The notes: a model not told the origin generated them from the sequence alone. A DNA stretch of 64,000 nt from Flavobacterium frigidarium DSM 17623 (GCF_000425505.1 NZ_AUDO01000008.1:62001-126000), one strand, 5' to 3'. Shown: positions 24,154 to 32,936, numbered from the stretch's first letter. Made by a program: numbers and translations.

Positions 24154-27000
24154 ATGAAACATACCTATATAATTGACGGAATGTCCTGCGATGGCTGCCG
24201 TAAAAAAGTAGAAAAAGCATTAAACGAAATAGAAGGTGTTCAAGCGACTGTCTCACTTGAGAATAAAGAAGCGGTAATCACCATGGAAAATCATATCCCA
24301 ACCACAACTTTTGCAACAGCACTAGCCCCTTTGGGTAATTATACCATAAAAATGGAAGGTGACGAAACAGCCGCTGTTCCTGAGGTTGAAAAAAAATCAT
24401 GTTGCGCATCTGCAACGTCACAAAATCATAGTCACAATCATAGCGTTACACATTCTCACACTCCAGAGCCAGGTAAATATTATTGCCCAATGCATTGTGA
24501 AGGAGATAAAGTGTACGATGAAGCAGGAGATTGTCCGGTGTGTGGAATGCATTTAGTACAACAACCTATTCCTGATCAAAAACAACAATATACCTGCCCG
24601 ATGCATCCCGAAATTGTTGAAAACGAACCTGCTAAATGTTCAATTTGCGGAATGGATTTAGTGCCTTTAGAAACAAATCAAAAAGCTGCTGTTACTGAAG
24701 TTGTAGAAAAATCATGTTGTGCATCTGCAACGCCGCACAATCACGATCATAGCGCTGCACATTCTCATGCTGCAGAGCCGGGCAAATATTATTGCCCAAT
24801 GCACTGCGAAGGAGATAAGGTATATGATAAGGCAGGAGATTGTCCAGTATGCGGAATGGATTTAGTGCAGCAACCTGTGCTGAATCAAAGACAGCAATAT
24901 ACGTGTCCGATGCATCCCGAAATTATTGAAAACGGACCTGGTGATTGCCCAATTTGCGGAATGGACTTAGTGCCTCTAGAGCCAGACGAAAGCGAAGACA
25001 ATAAAACGTACAATGATTTATGGCGTAAAATGAAAATTTCGATTGCCTTTACATTGCCTATTTTTATCATCGCGATGTCAGACATGATTCCCAATAATCC
25101 TTTGATGAAAATCTTTGATATGGAAACATGGAATTGGGTGCAATTTGCGTTGTCACTTCCCGTAGTTTTTTATGCATGTAGCATGTTTTTTGTTCGCGCC
25201 TATAAATCCGTAATCACTTGGAATCTAAATATGTTTACCCTTATCGGAATTGGTTCTGGTGTTGCGTTTCTGTTTAGTGTTTTTGGATTATTCTTTCCAG
25301 ATTTATTTCCGGCGGAATTCAAAACCGAAGATGGGACAGTGCATCTCTACTTTGAAGCTGCCACAGTAATTCTGACTTTAGTTTTACTAGGACAATTGTT
25401 AGAAGCACGAGCACACAGCAGAACTAGTGGTTCGATTAAAGAATTGATGAAATTAGCGCCGACTGAAGCAACAATTGTGGTGGACGGAGTAGATAAAAAA
25501 ATCTCCATCCATGATATTAAAAAAGGCGATTTATTGCGTGTAAAACCAGGTGACAAAATTCCCGTTGATGGAAAAATAACTAAAGGGGAAACTACGATCG
25601 ATGAGTCGATGATTTCTGGAGAACCTATTCCTGCTGATAAAACGGTTGATGATTCGGTGATCTCAGGAACGATTAACGGAACCAAATCATTTGTAATGGT
25701 GGCAGAAAAAATAGGTTCTGAAACCTTGCTTTCGCAAATCGTACAAATGGTTACAGATGCCAGCCGTTCTAGAGCGCCAATTCAAAAATTAGCGGATAGA
25801 ATTGCGAAGTATTTTGTACCAATTGTAGTAGGGGTTTCAGTAATCACATTCTTCATTTGGGCAATCTTCGGACCTGATCCTGCTTTGGTTTACGGATTCA
25901 TAAATGCTATTGCGGTGTTGATTATTGCTTGTCCGTGTGCATTAGGTCTGGCTACCCCCATGTCGGTTATGGTAGGAGTAGGGAAAGGAGCGCAATCTGG
26001 TGTTTTGATTAAAAATGCTGAGGCGCTTGAAATCATGAACAAAGTAGACGTTTTGATTACTGATAAAACAGGAACCATTACCGAAGGGAAACCTTCGGTG
26101 GATAAGGTGTATGCTACGCAAAAGAATGAGCAAGAGTTGTTGCAAATGATTGCTTCACTAAATCAATATAGCGAGCACCCTTTGGCGCAAGCCGTAGTCG
26201 ATTTTGCGAAAGCGAAAAACACAACGTTAACGGAAGTAAATGATTTTGATTCGATTACAGGAAAAGGAGTTATAGGAACTGTCGCAGGTAAAAAAGTAGC
26301 TTTAGGAAACAAAAAATTAATGGATCAAGTGAATGCTCAAATCGATGCAGAACTTGAAGATGCCATCATAGCAGAGCAAAAACTGGGAAAAACAGTTTCT
26401 TACATTTCAGTGGATGAGATCGCAGTAGGGTTTGTAACTATTAAAGATGCCATCAAAGCTACTAGTGCAAATGCGATTAAAGAATTAATGGCACAAGGAA
26501 TTGAAGTCATTATGCTTACTGGTGATAACGAAAATACTGCTAAAGCCGTGGCAGATGAATTGCATTTGACCTCTTTTATTGCCGGTTGTTTACCAGCAGA
26601 TAAGTTGAACGAAATAAAACGTTTGCAAGCCGAAGGTAAGATTGTTGCTATGGCAGGTGACGGAATCAATGATTCGCCAGCTTTGGCTCAAGCCAATGTA
26701 GGGATTGCAATGGGAACGGGATCTGACGCTGCTATTGAAAGTGCAAAAATCACTTTGGTGAAAGGAGATTTACAAGGAATTGTAAAAGCGCAGAAATTAA
26801 GCCATGCCGTGATGAAAAACATCAATCAGAATTTATTCTTCGCGTTTTTCTACAACGTGATCGGAATCCCAGTCGCAGCCGGAATTTTATATCCATTCTT
26901 CGGATTATTATTATCGCCAATGATTGCCGCTTTGGCCATGAGTTTCAGTTCAGTTTCTGTAATTGCAAATGCACTTAGATTGAGAAATTTAAAATTGTAG
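24154..27000 (+). CDS. copA: Copper-type P1B ATPase with HMA and four tandem HMBD modules
   Basis: 948 residues, longer than usual because of the N-terminus. Order: HMA domain with GMSCDGC (Cys12, Cys15); a CC/His-rich linker; two HMBDs (about 108-138, 147-177); a second CC/His-rich linker; two more HMBDs (about 211-241, 250-280). The P-type core has eight TM helices, the TGE-type SGEPIPADK loop, the CPC metal site (IIACPCALG, near 593), phosphorylation motif DKTGT (near 635), HP motif SEHPLA and hinge GDGINDSPA. It exports Cu(I) from the cytosol. The linker-HMBD-HMBD unit is duplicated with a 309-bp period. It follows the HMA-AraC gene and precedes a DUF305 gene. Confidence 0.95.
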   Translation: MKHTYIIDGMSCDGCRKKVEKALNEIEGVQATVSLENKEAVITMENHIPTTTFATALAPLGNYTIKMEGDETAAVPEVEKKSCCASATSQNHSHNHSVTHSHTPEPGKYYCPMHCEGDKVYDEAGDCPVCGMHLVQQPIPDQKQQYTCPMHPEIVENEPAKCSICGMDLVPLETNQKAAVTEVVEKSCCASATPHNHDHSAAHSHAAEPGKYYCPMHCEGDKVYDKAGDCPVCGMDLVQQPVLNQRQQYTCPMHPEIIENGPGDCPICGMDLVPLEPDESEDNKTYNDLWRKMKISIAFTLPIFIIAMSDMIPNNPLMKIFDMETWNWVQFALSLPVVFYACSMFFVRAYKSVITWNLNMFTLIGIGSGVAFLFSVFGLFFPDLFPAEFKTEDGTVHLYFEAATVILTLVLLGQLLEARAHSRTSGSIKELMKLAPTEATIVVDGVDKKISIHDIKKGDLLRVKPGDKIPVDGKITKGETTIDESMISGEPIPADKTVDDSVISGTINGTKSFVMVAEKIGSETLLSQIVQMVTDASRSRAPIQKLADRIAKYFVPIVVGVSVITFFIWAIFGPDPALVYGFINAIAVLIIACPCALGLATPMSVMVGVGKGAQSGVLIKNAEALEIMNKVDVLITDKTGTITEGKPSVDKVYATQKNEQELLQMIASLNQYSEHPLAQAVVDFAKAKNTTLTEVNDFDSITGKGVIGTVAGKKVALGNKKLMDQVNAQIDAELEDAIIAEQKLGKTVSYISVDEIAVGFVTIKDAIKATSANAIKELMAQGIEVIMLTGDNENTAKAVADELHLTSFIAGCLPADKLNEIKRLQAEGKIVAMAGDGINDSPALAQANVGIAMGTGSDAAIESAKITLVKGDLQGIVKAQKLSHAVMKNINQNLFFAFFYNVIGIPVAAGILYPFFGLLLSPMIAALAMSFSSVSVIANALRLRNLKL
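24385..25000 (+). repeat. In-frame tandem duplication in the P-type ATPase N-terminus
   Basis: Two units of about 309 bp (first beginning near 24385, second near 24703), each encoding a VEK-SCCASAT/His-rich linker and two HMBDs. Matching strings such as ATGCATCCCGAA recur 309 bp apart (24601 and 24910). Similarity remains high at the DNA level, which suggests a fairly recent duplication. Confidence 0.85.
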
Positions 27001-27023
27001 TAGTACTATAAAAATGATAAAAC

Positions 27024-27500
27024 ATGGAAAATTCAAACAAGAACAACAAACAGTACAATACATTTTTTTTAATGTTAGGTCTTTCATTCGTAGCAATGTA
27101 CATCACAATGTATTTGAATACTTATTCGATAGACCACGTATATTTTAGTCTTACTAGGTTCTACATGAGCTGTTTGGGGATAGCTGCAATGGCAGTGATA
27201 ATGTTGTCGCTGATGATGGGGATGTATAAAAATAAGAAGAAAAATGCAGCAATATTTTTAGGGAGTGTCATTCTTTTTAGTTCTGCCTTGTTTCTAGTTC
27301 GTACTCAAAAGCCAATTATAGGTGATGTATTATGGTTAAAAGGAATGATTCCTCATCATTCTATTGCCATAATGACTAGTGAAAGAGCAGACATCAAAGA
27401 TCCTGAAGTAAAAAAGCTAGCTAACGATATAATTAAAGCGCAAAAAAAGGAAATTCAAGAGATGAAATTAATGATAAAAAGATTAGAGAATGAGAAATAA
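27024..27500 (+). CDS. DUF305 membrane protein
   Basis: 158 residues. Three hydrophobic segments (about 15-33, 45-66 and 75-93) are followed by a DUF305-type tail: MIPHHSIAIMTSERADIKDPEVKKLANDIIKAQKKEIQEMK. The HHSIAIM motif, with paired His and nearby Met, is the family signature and probably faces the periplasm to bind metal. DUF305 proteins often accompany copper genes in Bacteroidota. It lies 23 bp after the ATPase and overlaps the multicopper oxidase by 11 bp. Confidence 0.88.
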   Translation: MENSNKNNKQYNTFFLMLGLSFVAMYITMYLNTYSIDHVYFSLTRFYMSCLGIAAMAVIMLSLMMGMYKNKKKNAAIFLGSVILFSSALFLVRTQKPIIGDVLWLKGMIPHHSIAIMTSERADIKDPEVKKLANDIIKAQKKEIQEMKLMIKRLENEK

Positions 27501-29838
27501 TACTATAATTCTATTCGCTTTACTACTACTAACTTCATCGGCAATTAAAGCACAGAAGGTAGTTCGATACGACTTGTATGTTAGAGATACCATAGTGAAC
27601 TTTACCGGAAAAGAGAAAAGAGCTATTGCAGTAAACGGTCAAATTCCAATGCCGACTTTAACTTTTACAGAAGGTGATATTGCAGAAATTAATGTGTATA
27701 ATGAATTAAAAGAAGGGACCTCTTTGCATTGGCACGGCTTGTATTTACCCAATAAAGAAGATGGTGTTCCTTATTTGACACAGATGCCTATAAAGCCAGG
27801 AACTGAGCATGTGTACCGATTCCCGATCGTTCAATCGGGTACGCATTGGTACCATAGTCATAGCGGTTTGCAAGAGCAAATGGGCATGTATGGTTCTTTA
27901 ATTTTAAAGAAAAAAGTAGACGATCTAACTTTTAGGAAAGGCATTGATGATCTTCCGCAAGTTCCCGTTATTTTGAGTGAATGGACAGATTATAAACCAG
28001 AAAATGTGCATAGAATGCTGCACAATGCTTCAGATTGGTTTGCAATAAAAAAAGGAACGACTCAAAGTTATGCCGAAGCCATTAAAGAAGGTCATTTTAA
28101 AACCAAATTAACCAACGAGTGGAAGCGAATGTTGGCGATGGATGTAAGCGATGTGTACTACGACAAGTTTTTGATTAATGGAAAAACGGAAAGTCAGTTA
28201 TCACAATTTAAAGCAGGTGATAAAGTACGGTTACGCATTTCTAATGGTGGAGCCTCTTCTTATTTTTGGTTGACCTACGGGGGAGGGAAAATAACAGTGG
28301 TAGCCAATGATGGAAATGACGTAGTTCCAGTTGAAGTAGATCGATTAATTATTGGTGTTTCTGAAACTTACGATGTGATTGTGACTGTTCCTGATAAAGA
28401 TACTTCCTATGCATTTTTAGCAACTCCGGAAGATAGAACAAAATCGACTTCAATTTATATTGGAGAGGGCGAAAAAAAAGCCGCCGATCTTCTGCCAAAA
28501 TTGAAATATTTTGAAGGTATGAAGATGATGAATAACATGATGAATATGGACGGTACCATGGATGACATGGGAATGAGTATGAGCATGCAAAAAATGGATA
28601 TGAATACCGTTATGTATCCAGAATTGTCAGCAAGTCCAAAAATGGAAATGGATGGTAAAATGGATCATTCCAAAATGAACATGAAATCAGAAGAAATAGA
28701 TCATTCCAGAATGGAACATTCAATGGCGGGAATGAAGTCTGATAAAATGGATATGAAAGACGCCAAAATGGATCACGCCAAAATGGACCATTCAAAAATG
28801 GATATGAGTTCAAAAAAATCCAAGATGGTAACATTGAATTATGGGATGCTCAAATCTCCAACAAAAACTACATTGCCTAAAGAGGTAGCAGTTCGAGAGC
28901 TTCGTTTTGAACTGACAGGAAACATGAATCGTTATGTTTGGAGTATGGATAACAAAGTGCTTTCAGAAAGTGACAAAATTTTAATCAAGAAAGGAGAAGT
29001 TGTCCGCATTACTTTATACAATAATTCGATGATGCGTCATCCAATGCATTTACATGGTCATGATTTTAGAGTATTGAACGGAAAAGGGGATTATGCACCA
29101 TTGAAAAACGTTCTAGATATTATGCCAATGGAAACCGATGTAATTGAATTTGAAGCCAATGCTGATGGTGATTGGTTCTTTCATTGTCATATTTTATACC
29201 ACATGATGGCGGGAATGAACAGGGTTTTTAGTTATGAAAAATCAGCACCCAATCCACTTTTGCCAAATAAAGAGAAAGCATATAAGAAATTACAAGCCGA
29301 AAGTAACGCGCTTCATTTTATGGCCGAAAATGATTTTGCGACCAATGGAAATGATGGTCAAGCGATGTTACAAAATGCAAGATGGAGTTTTGGAACCGAA
29401 TGGCGATTAGGATATCATGATGAACATGGTTACGAATCTGAAACGCATATTGGGCGATACATTGGAAGAAATCAATGGTTTATGCCCTTTATAGGTTTTG
29501 ATGCACGGTATCGAAAATTAGATCATGGTGAAGTAGAAGAAAATTTATTTGGACAAAGTAGTACCAAAGACAAAAGACTGCAAGTAAGTTTAGGATTTAA
29601 TTATACGTTACCTCTATTAGTAGTAGCTCAAGCCGAAGTCTACCATGATGGAAACGTTCGTTTTCAAGTGATGCGTGAAGATATACCATTGACCAAAAGA
29701 TTACGAATGGCATTTATGGTCAATACTGACAGAGAATATATGGGCGGGCTCAAATATATTGTCGGCAAAAATATGGGAATAACGACTCACTATGATAGCG
29801 ATATGGGTGTAGGTTTTGGATTGAATTTGAATTATTAG
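27490..29838 (+). CDS. CopA-type multicopper oxidase fused to a CopB-like C-terminal barrel
   Basis: 782 residues against about 600 for usual CopA/PcoA. The signal peptide ends near IKAQ. Copper motifs are in place: LHWHGLYLP (about 78), HWYHSHSG (about 117), MRHPMHLHGHDF (about 514) and FFHCHILYHMMAGM (about 562), covering the T1 and trinuclear sites. Between domains lies a Met/Asp/His/Lys-rich stretch (about 343-447) with many MDHSKM-like repeats. The last 160 residues (WRLGYHDEHGYESETHIGRYIGRNQWFMPFIGFDARYR onward) look like the outer-membrane CopB/PcoB barrel. It likely oxidises Cu(I) in the periplasm. Confidence 0.9.
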   Translation: MRNNTIILFALLLLTSSAIKAQKVVRYDLYVRDTIVNFTGKEKRAIAVNGQIPMPTLTFTEGDIAEINVYNELKEGTSLHWHGLYLPNKEDGVPYLTQMPIKPGTEHVYRFPIVQSGTHWYHSHSGLQEQMGMYGSLILKKKVDDLTFRKGIDDLPQVPVILSEWTDYKPENVHRMLHNASDWFAIKKGTTQSYAEAIKEGHFKTKLTNEWKRMLAMDVSDVYYDKFLINGKTESQLSQFKAGDKVRLRISNGGASSYFWLTYGGGKITVVANDGNDVVPVEVDRLIIGVSETYDVIVTVPDKDTSYAFLATPEDRTKSTSIYIGEGEKKAADLLPKLKYFEGMKMMNNMMNMDGTMDDMGMSMSMQKMDMNTVMYPELSASPKMEMDGKMDHSKMNMKSEEIDHSRMEHSMAGMKSDKMDMKDAKMDHAKMDHSKMDMSSKKSKMVTLNYGMLKSPTKTTLPKEVAVRELRFELTGNMNRYVWSMDNKVLSESDKILIKKGEVVRITLYNNSMMRHPMHLHGHDFRVLNGKGDYAPLKNVLDIMPMETDVIEFEANADGDWFFHCHILYHMMAGMNRVFSYEKSAPNPLLPNKEKAYKKLQAESNALHFMAENDFATNGNDGQAMLQNARWSFGTEWRLGYHDEHGYESETHIGRYIGRNQWFMPFIGFDARYRKLDHGEVEENLFGQSSTKDKRLQVSLGFNYTLPLLVVAQAEVYHDGNVRFQVMREDIPLTKRLRMAFMVNTDREYMGGLKYIVGKNMGITTHYDSDMGVGFGLNLNY

Positions 29839-30102
29839 ACTGTTTTTTCAGTTTGTTTGATTGCGAAATTTGAAGTTGTAGTAAATATTTATGTTTGATT
29901 ATTATCAGAAAAAAGCTATTTACTATTAAAATGCGGTTTCGTAGTAAAAAAATATTGAATTAAGTTTTTAATGCTATAGTCTAGTTATTAATTATTTAGA
30001 ATTAATTTTTTAATGAGGGTGTAATTAATTTGGCATCCTCTTTAAAAAATGCTTGCACAACTGAAAAATAGTGCTACTTTTGCACCCGCAATAGAAAAGC
30101 AA
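29839..30102. other. Intergenic region downstream of the metal island
   Basis: 264 bp of AT-rich sequence between the multicopper oxidase stop and tRNA-Glu. Apart from the tRNA promoter at its right end I see no gene and no convincing terminator. Confidence 0.5.
30053..30082 (+). promoter_or_regulatory. tRNA-Glu promoter
   Basis: TTG at 30053-30055 and TACTTTTG at 30075-30082, 19 nt apart, match the Bacteroidota primary sigma consensus (TTG - 19 to 21 nt - TAnnTTTG). The tRNA begins 20 bp downstream. Confidence 0.75.
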
Positions 30103-30174
30103 GGCCCGTTCGTCTATCGGTTAGGACGCATGGTTTTCATCCATGTAAGAGCGGTTCGATTCCGCTACGGGCTA
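30103..30174 (+). tRNA. tRNA-Glu (anticodon TTC)
   Basis: 72 nt. The acceptor stem GGCCCGT pairs with ACGGGCT (first pair G-T). The anticodon arm CATGG-TTTTCAT-CCATG gives anticodon TTC, and the T-arm is AGCGG-TTCGATT-CCGCT. The 3' CCA is not encoded. Confidence 0.95.
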
Positions 30175-30272
30175 CAAAATTCTATTACGCTAGAACGGTT
30201 TTTTTAATTAAAAATAGTTCGTCAGTAAAAGATGTGTGTTTTATAACATACCTATTGCAGATTAAAGATAAG

Positions 30273-30305
30273 CCTCGAAAACGAACTGTTTTCGAGGTTT
30301 TTTTT
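30273..30305 (+). terminator. Intrinsic terminator downstream of tRNA-Glu
   Basis: Perfect 10-bp stem CCTCGAAAAC / GTTTTCGAGG with a 5-nt loop, followed by eight T. Confidence 0.85.
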
Positions 30306-30357
30306 GCTTGTTTGACAATCACTTTTTTGTAAATTTGAGCAAAAAATTAAAGAACCT

Positions 30358-31182
30358 ATGCTGCAACTTTCAGAAATTTGGATCTATCCAATAAAATCTT
30401 TAGGCGGAATCAGTCTTGACGCTGCTACTGTTTTGCACCGTGGTTTAGAGCATGATCGCCGATGGATGCTAGTAGATGAGGAAGGAGTTTTTTTATCACA
30501 AAGAACGACACCAAAATTAGCCTTATTTAACACGGCCATTAATGGTGATTATTTACAAATCACGCACAAATTACATGAGGGTGAAATGGTAGAAATTCCT
30601 TTGTTTCCAAAATTTGATCTTGATGATGAAAAACTAACGGCGGTAGTTTGGGAAGATAGTATTGAATCCTATGAAGTGGATACAACGGTTTCAGAATGGT
30701 TTTCAGTTATTTTAAATCGAAAGGTACGATTGGTATACATGCCTGAGGATAGTGCTCGGAAGGTTGATCCCAAATTTGCCTTGACAGCTAATGATATTAC
30801 TTCTTTCTCCGATGGATACCCATATTTAATTATTGGTCAGTTATCGTTAGACGATTTAAATGCTCGAATGCCTTCACCAATAACAATTAAGCGTTTCCGA
30901 CCAAATTTTGTTTTCACAGGTGGAACGGCATATCAAGAAGAAACATTCAAGCATTTCAAAATTGGATCAGTATCATTTTTTGGAACAAATGCTTGTGAAC
31001 GTTGCGTTCTTACCACGGTCGATCCGGAAAAAGGAGTGATTCTAGGCAAAGAGCCCTTGTTTACGCTATCAAAATATAAGAGGTCAGGGAAGAATGTCAT
31101 CTTTGGTCAAAATGTAATTGCTAAAGAATTAGGAAACATTCTGGTAGGTGATATAATAACTTTATTTAGTAATAATGAGTGA
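30358..31182 (+). CDS. MOSC-domain protein (YcbX-like)
   Basis: 274 residues, cytoplasmic. An N-terminal MOSC beta-barrel domain (IWIYPIKSLGGISLDAATVLHRGLEHDRRWMLVDEEG) is followed by a C-terminal MOSC domain with RFRPNFVFTGGTAYQEE and the conserved Cys of NACERCVLTTVDPEKG that coordinates molybdenum cofactor in this family. YcbX/mARC proteins reduce N-hydroxylated compounds with a Moco centre. No [2Fe-2S] domain is fused at the C-terminus, so the partner reductase is elsewhere. It stands alone, with terminators on both sides. Confidence 0.9.
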   Translation: MLQLSEIWIYPIKSLGGISLDAATVLHRGLEHDRRWMLVDEEGVFLSQRTTPKLALFNTAINGDYLQITHKLHEGEMVEIPLFPKFDLDDEKLTAVVWEDSIESYEVDTTVSEWFSVILNRKVRLVYMPEDSARKVDPKFALTANDITSFSDGYPYLIIGQLSLDDLNARMPSPITIKRFRPNFVFTGGTAYQEETFKHFKIGSVSFFGTNACERCVLTTVDPEKGVILGKEPLFTLSKYKRSGKNVIFGQNVIAKELGNILVGDIITLFSNNE

Positions 31183-31214
31183 TGATTAAATAAAATATCA
31201 TATTCAAAAAGAAA

Positions 31215-31241
31215 AGCCATGACAAAGTCGTGGCTTTTTTT
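31215..31241 (+). terminator. Intrinsic terminator of the MOSC gene
   Basis: Stem AGCCATGAC / GTCGTGGCT (one G-T pair), three-base loop, followed by seven T. Confidence 0.85.
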
Positions 31242-31435
31242 GTTGTTTCAAGTACTTGTTTTCTAGTTAATTATTGGTTTTAAAGTGCTTTTCGTCTACA
31301 CTTAAAGTTTACTCACCGAAAAATAAATAGTGAGCGTTTAGAGAGGTTGTAATTTAGTTAAAGAAAGCAACGATTAATTATTTAATTAGTAACCGATTTT
31401 GAAATGCTAAAATTTCAAAACTAATATACAACATT

Positions 31436-31936
31436 ATGAAAACTAATATTTTACACCTTATTTTAACGCTGTCCATATTATTAATTTTTGCTTCATGCTC
31501 CTCTGATGCAATGGATCTTATCGCTGATAAAGCTTCCGCTAAATCGGTTTCTTACAGTTATAATTCTGATGAAATTGATACGATTGAATCAATCAACGAT
31601 TATAGAGAAAGTATAGGTTTGAACAGATTAGAGAAGTTAAGTTTTTTGTCTGTTAAGGCTGATGAACATACTAATTATATGATTGATAAGGCTGTGGCAA
31701 GTCATGACGGTTTTACAAAGCGCTGTAACGAAGTGATAAAAACAGTTTCGGCTTCAAAAGTAGGCGAAAATGTTGCCTTTAATTACAATTTATCTAGTAA
31801 AGCATTTGATGCGTGGTTAAAAAGCTCAAAACACAAAGAAAATATCGAAGGTAATTTTACTCACATTGGTGTTGCAATTACAAAAAGTGATAAAACAGGT
31901 AAAAAATATTATACGACGATCTTTGCGAAAATTTAA
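31436..31936 (+). CDS. CAP-domain (SCP/PR1-like) lipoprotein
   Basis: 166 residues. The lipoprotein signal ends LIFASC (Cys21). A CAP domain follows: INDYRESIGLNRLEKLSFLSVKADEHTNYMIDK, then SHDGF, GENVAFNY and AFDAWLKSSKHKENIEGNFTHIGVAI, which carry the conserved His and Glu of the CAP cavity. The domain is compact and ends directly after TTIFAKI. Bacterial CAP proteins are secreted; their biochemical role is mostly unknown. A 253-bp leader region upstream has no other gene. Confidence 0.88.
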   Translation: MKTNILHLILTLSILLIFASCSSDAMDLIADKASAKSVSYSYNSDEIDTIESINDYRESIGLNRLEKLSFLSVKADEHTNYMIDKAVASHDGFTKRCNEVIKTVSASKVGENVAFNYNLSSKAFDAWLKSSKHKENIEGNFTHIGVAITKSDKTGKKYYTTIFAKI

Positions 31937-31945
31937 TTTTAGATC

Positions 31946-32443
31946 TTATTCACTGATTATAGTGTAGTAATCCAACCACGATTTTAAGCGGGCTACGTAC
32001 ATCAATTTTAAATAGTTTTCGGTCAAAAAAACATTCGACCAATCAAATCTTTGCGATTGCACACCAAGATAAAAAATCCATATTGCAGCTCCTGCCTCAG
32101 GAATTAATTGTAATTCTTCAACGGTTAATGAACGAATGCTTTGGTAGCCTTTTAAGAACTGTTTTTTTTTACTCTCGTATTCGGTTTTGTCGCTTTCTAT
32201 GTGAAACAATTGTTTGCAAAAATAGGCTACGTCTAGAATAAGCGATCCGTTGCCACAAAAATCAAAATCAAAAATTATTATTGCGCTCTCCTCAGTGATA
32301 CTCATATTATCATACCAAATATCCAAATGAACAATTCCTTCGGAAATCCCAGAATGATCGACACTTTCAAAAGTTTGCGTTATGCGATCGCAAACAGTCT
32401 TTAAGTATTGCATTTCTGGATTTTCTTCCGGAAAATGCTGCAA
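31946..32443 (-). CDS. APH-family kinase, C-terminal fragment
   Basis: The C-lobe part, with catalytic HLDIWYDN (Asp and Asn of the Brenner-like motif), the DFD metal loop and a helical end (YLGVQSQRFDWSNVFLTENYLKLMYVARLKSWL). The first possible initiation codon in this frame is a TTG at 32443 and does not look like a natural start. Confidence 0.6.
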   Translation of the reverse strand: MQHFPEENPEMQYLKTVCDRITQTFESVDHSGISEGIVHLDIWYDNMSITEESAIIIFDFDFCGNGSLILDVAYFCKQLFHIESDKTEYESKKKQFLKGYQSIRSLTVEELQLIPEAGAAIWIFYLGVQSQRFDWSNVFLTENYLKLMYVARLKSWLDYYTIISE

Positions 32444-32936
32444 CGCTTGCTTGTAGGGCGTTTTTCAGTAAAGTTTCAGGATTATAAGCAACACGGTTAC
32501 AGCCTTTGTCCACTGTTATTTGATGTAATTGCCCCATGAGCACGCCAATTTTAAAGCAGGTGGCTTCATTCATAAACCGCATTTTTCCGCCTTCGGCAAA
32601 AGAAAAAAGTACTGCATGACGCAATCCTTCGGGAGCATTTATATCTTGTATAAACTGTTTGTTTCGATCAGCAATAGGATATGATACGCTAATATTATTT
32701 TGTTTTAAAAGTAACAGTAAATCCATTTCAGCTTCAATTTCGTGCTTAGAACGCCAGTTGTAGCAGTACACTCTCAGCACATATTTATGTTCGCCATCAG
32801 TAATGAAATACGTATGGTTGATGCCCGTTCTAAACAGTTGACAAGTTGCATTCAGACTCAAATTGTATTTTTCGATAACGAATTGTTCAAGAGCGGTTGC
32901 AGAGAGTGTGGTGCTGGTTACTGGAAAATGGGTCAT
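32367..32936 (-). CDS. APH-family kinase, N-terminal fragment
   Basis: The N-lobe part of the split phosphotransferase, with the nucleotide-binding strands and the hinge LFSFAEGGKMRF, up to residues MGQLHQITVDKG. The final residues (SVAAFSGRKSRNAIL onward) are out of frame and not family-like. It lacks the catalytic loop, so it should be inactive on its own. The frame is also open upstream to 32969, but the Met at 32936 fits better. Confidence 0.6.
   Translation of the reverse strand: MTHFPVTSTTLSATALEQFVIEKYNLSLNATCQLFRTGINHTYFITDGEHKYVLRVYCYNWRSKHEIEAEMDLLLLLKQNNISVSYPIADRNKQFIQDINAPEGLRHAVLFSFAEGGKMRFMNEATCFKIGVLMGQLHQITVDKGCNRVAYNPETLLKNALQASVAAFSGRKSRNAILKDCLRSHNANF

Larger units (their letters stand above)
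31946..32936 (-). pseudogene. Aminoglycoside-phosphotransferase-family kinase, split by a one-base frameshift
   Basis: The frame from 32936 (MTHFPVTSTTLSATALEQF) covers the kinase N-lobe (YFITDGEHKYVLRVYCYNWRS, with the Lys-less VLRVY strand typical of APH/HSK2-like kinases). It then leaves the family near codon 165. The C-lobe continues in the frame ending at 31946 with catalytic HLDIWYDN and metal-binding IFDFDFCG. One extra A near 32447 separates the two; removing it yields a continuous protein of about 330 residues reading ALQALQHFPEENPEM. Substrate unknown. A genuine mutation or a sequence error are both possible. Confidence 0.75.

Noticed and set aside
24475..25000. CRISPR-like periodic repeat signal in the ATPase N-terminus
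   Set aside because: The repeats are in frame and encode HMBD modules; no short regular repeats with unique spacers and no cas genes.
28610..28834. Open frame antisense to the Met-rich part of the multicopper oxidase
   Set aside because: Created by the repetitive ATG/AAA codon pattern on the other strand; no start context or recognisable product.
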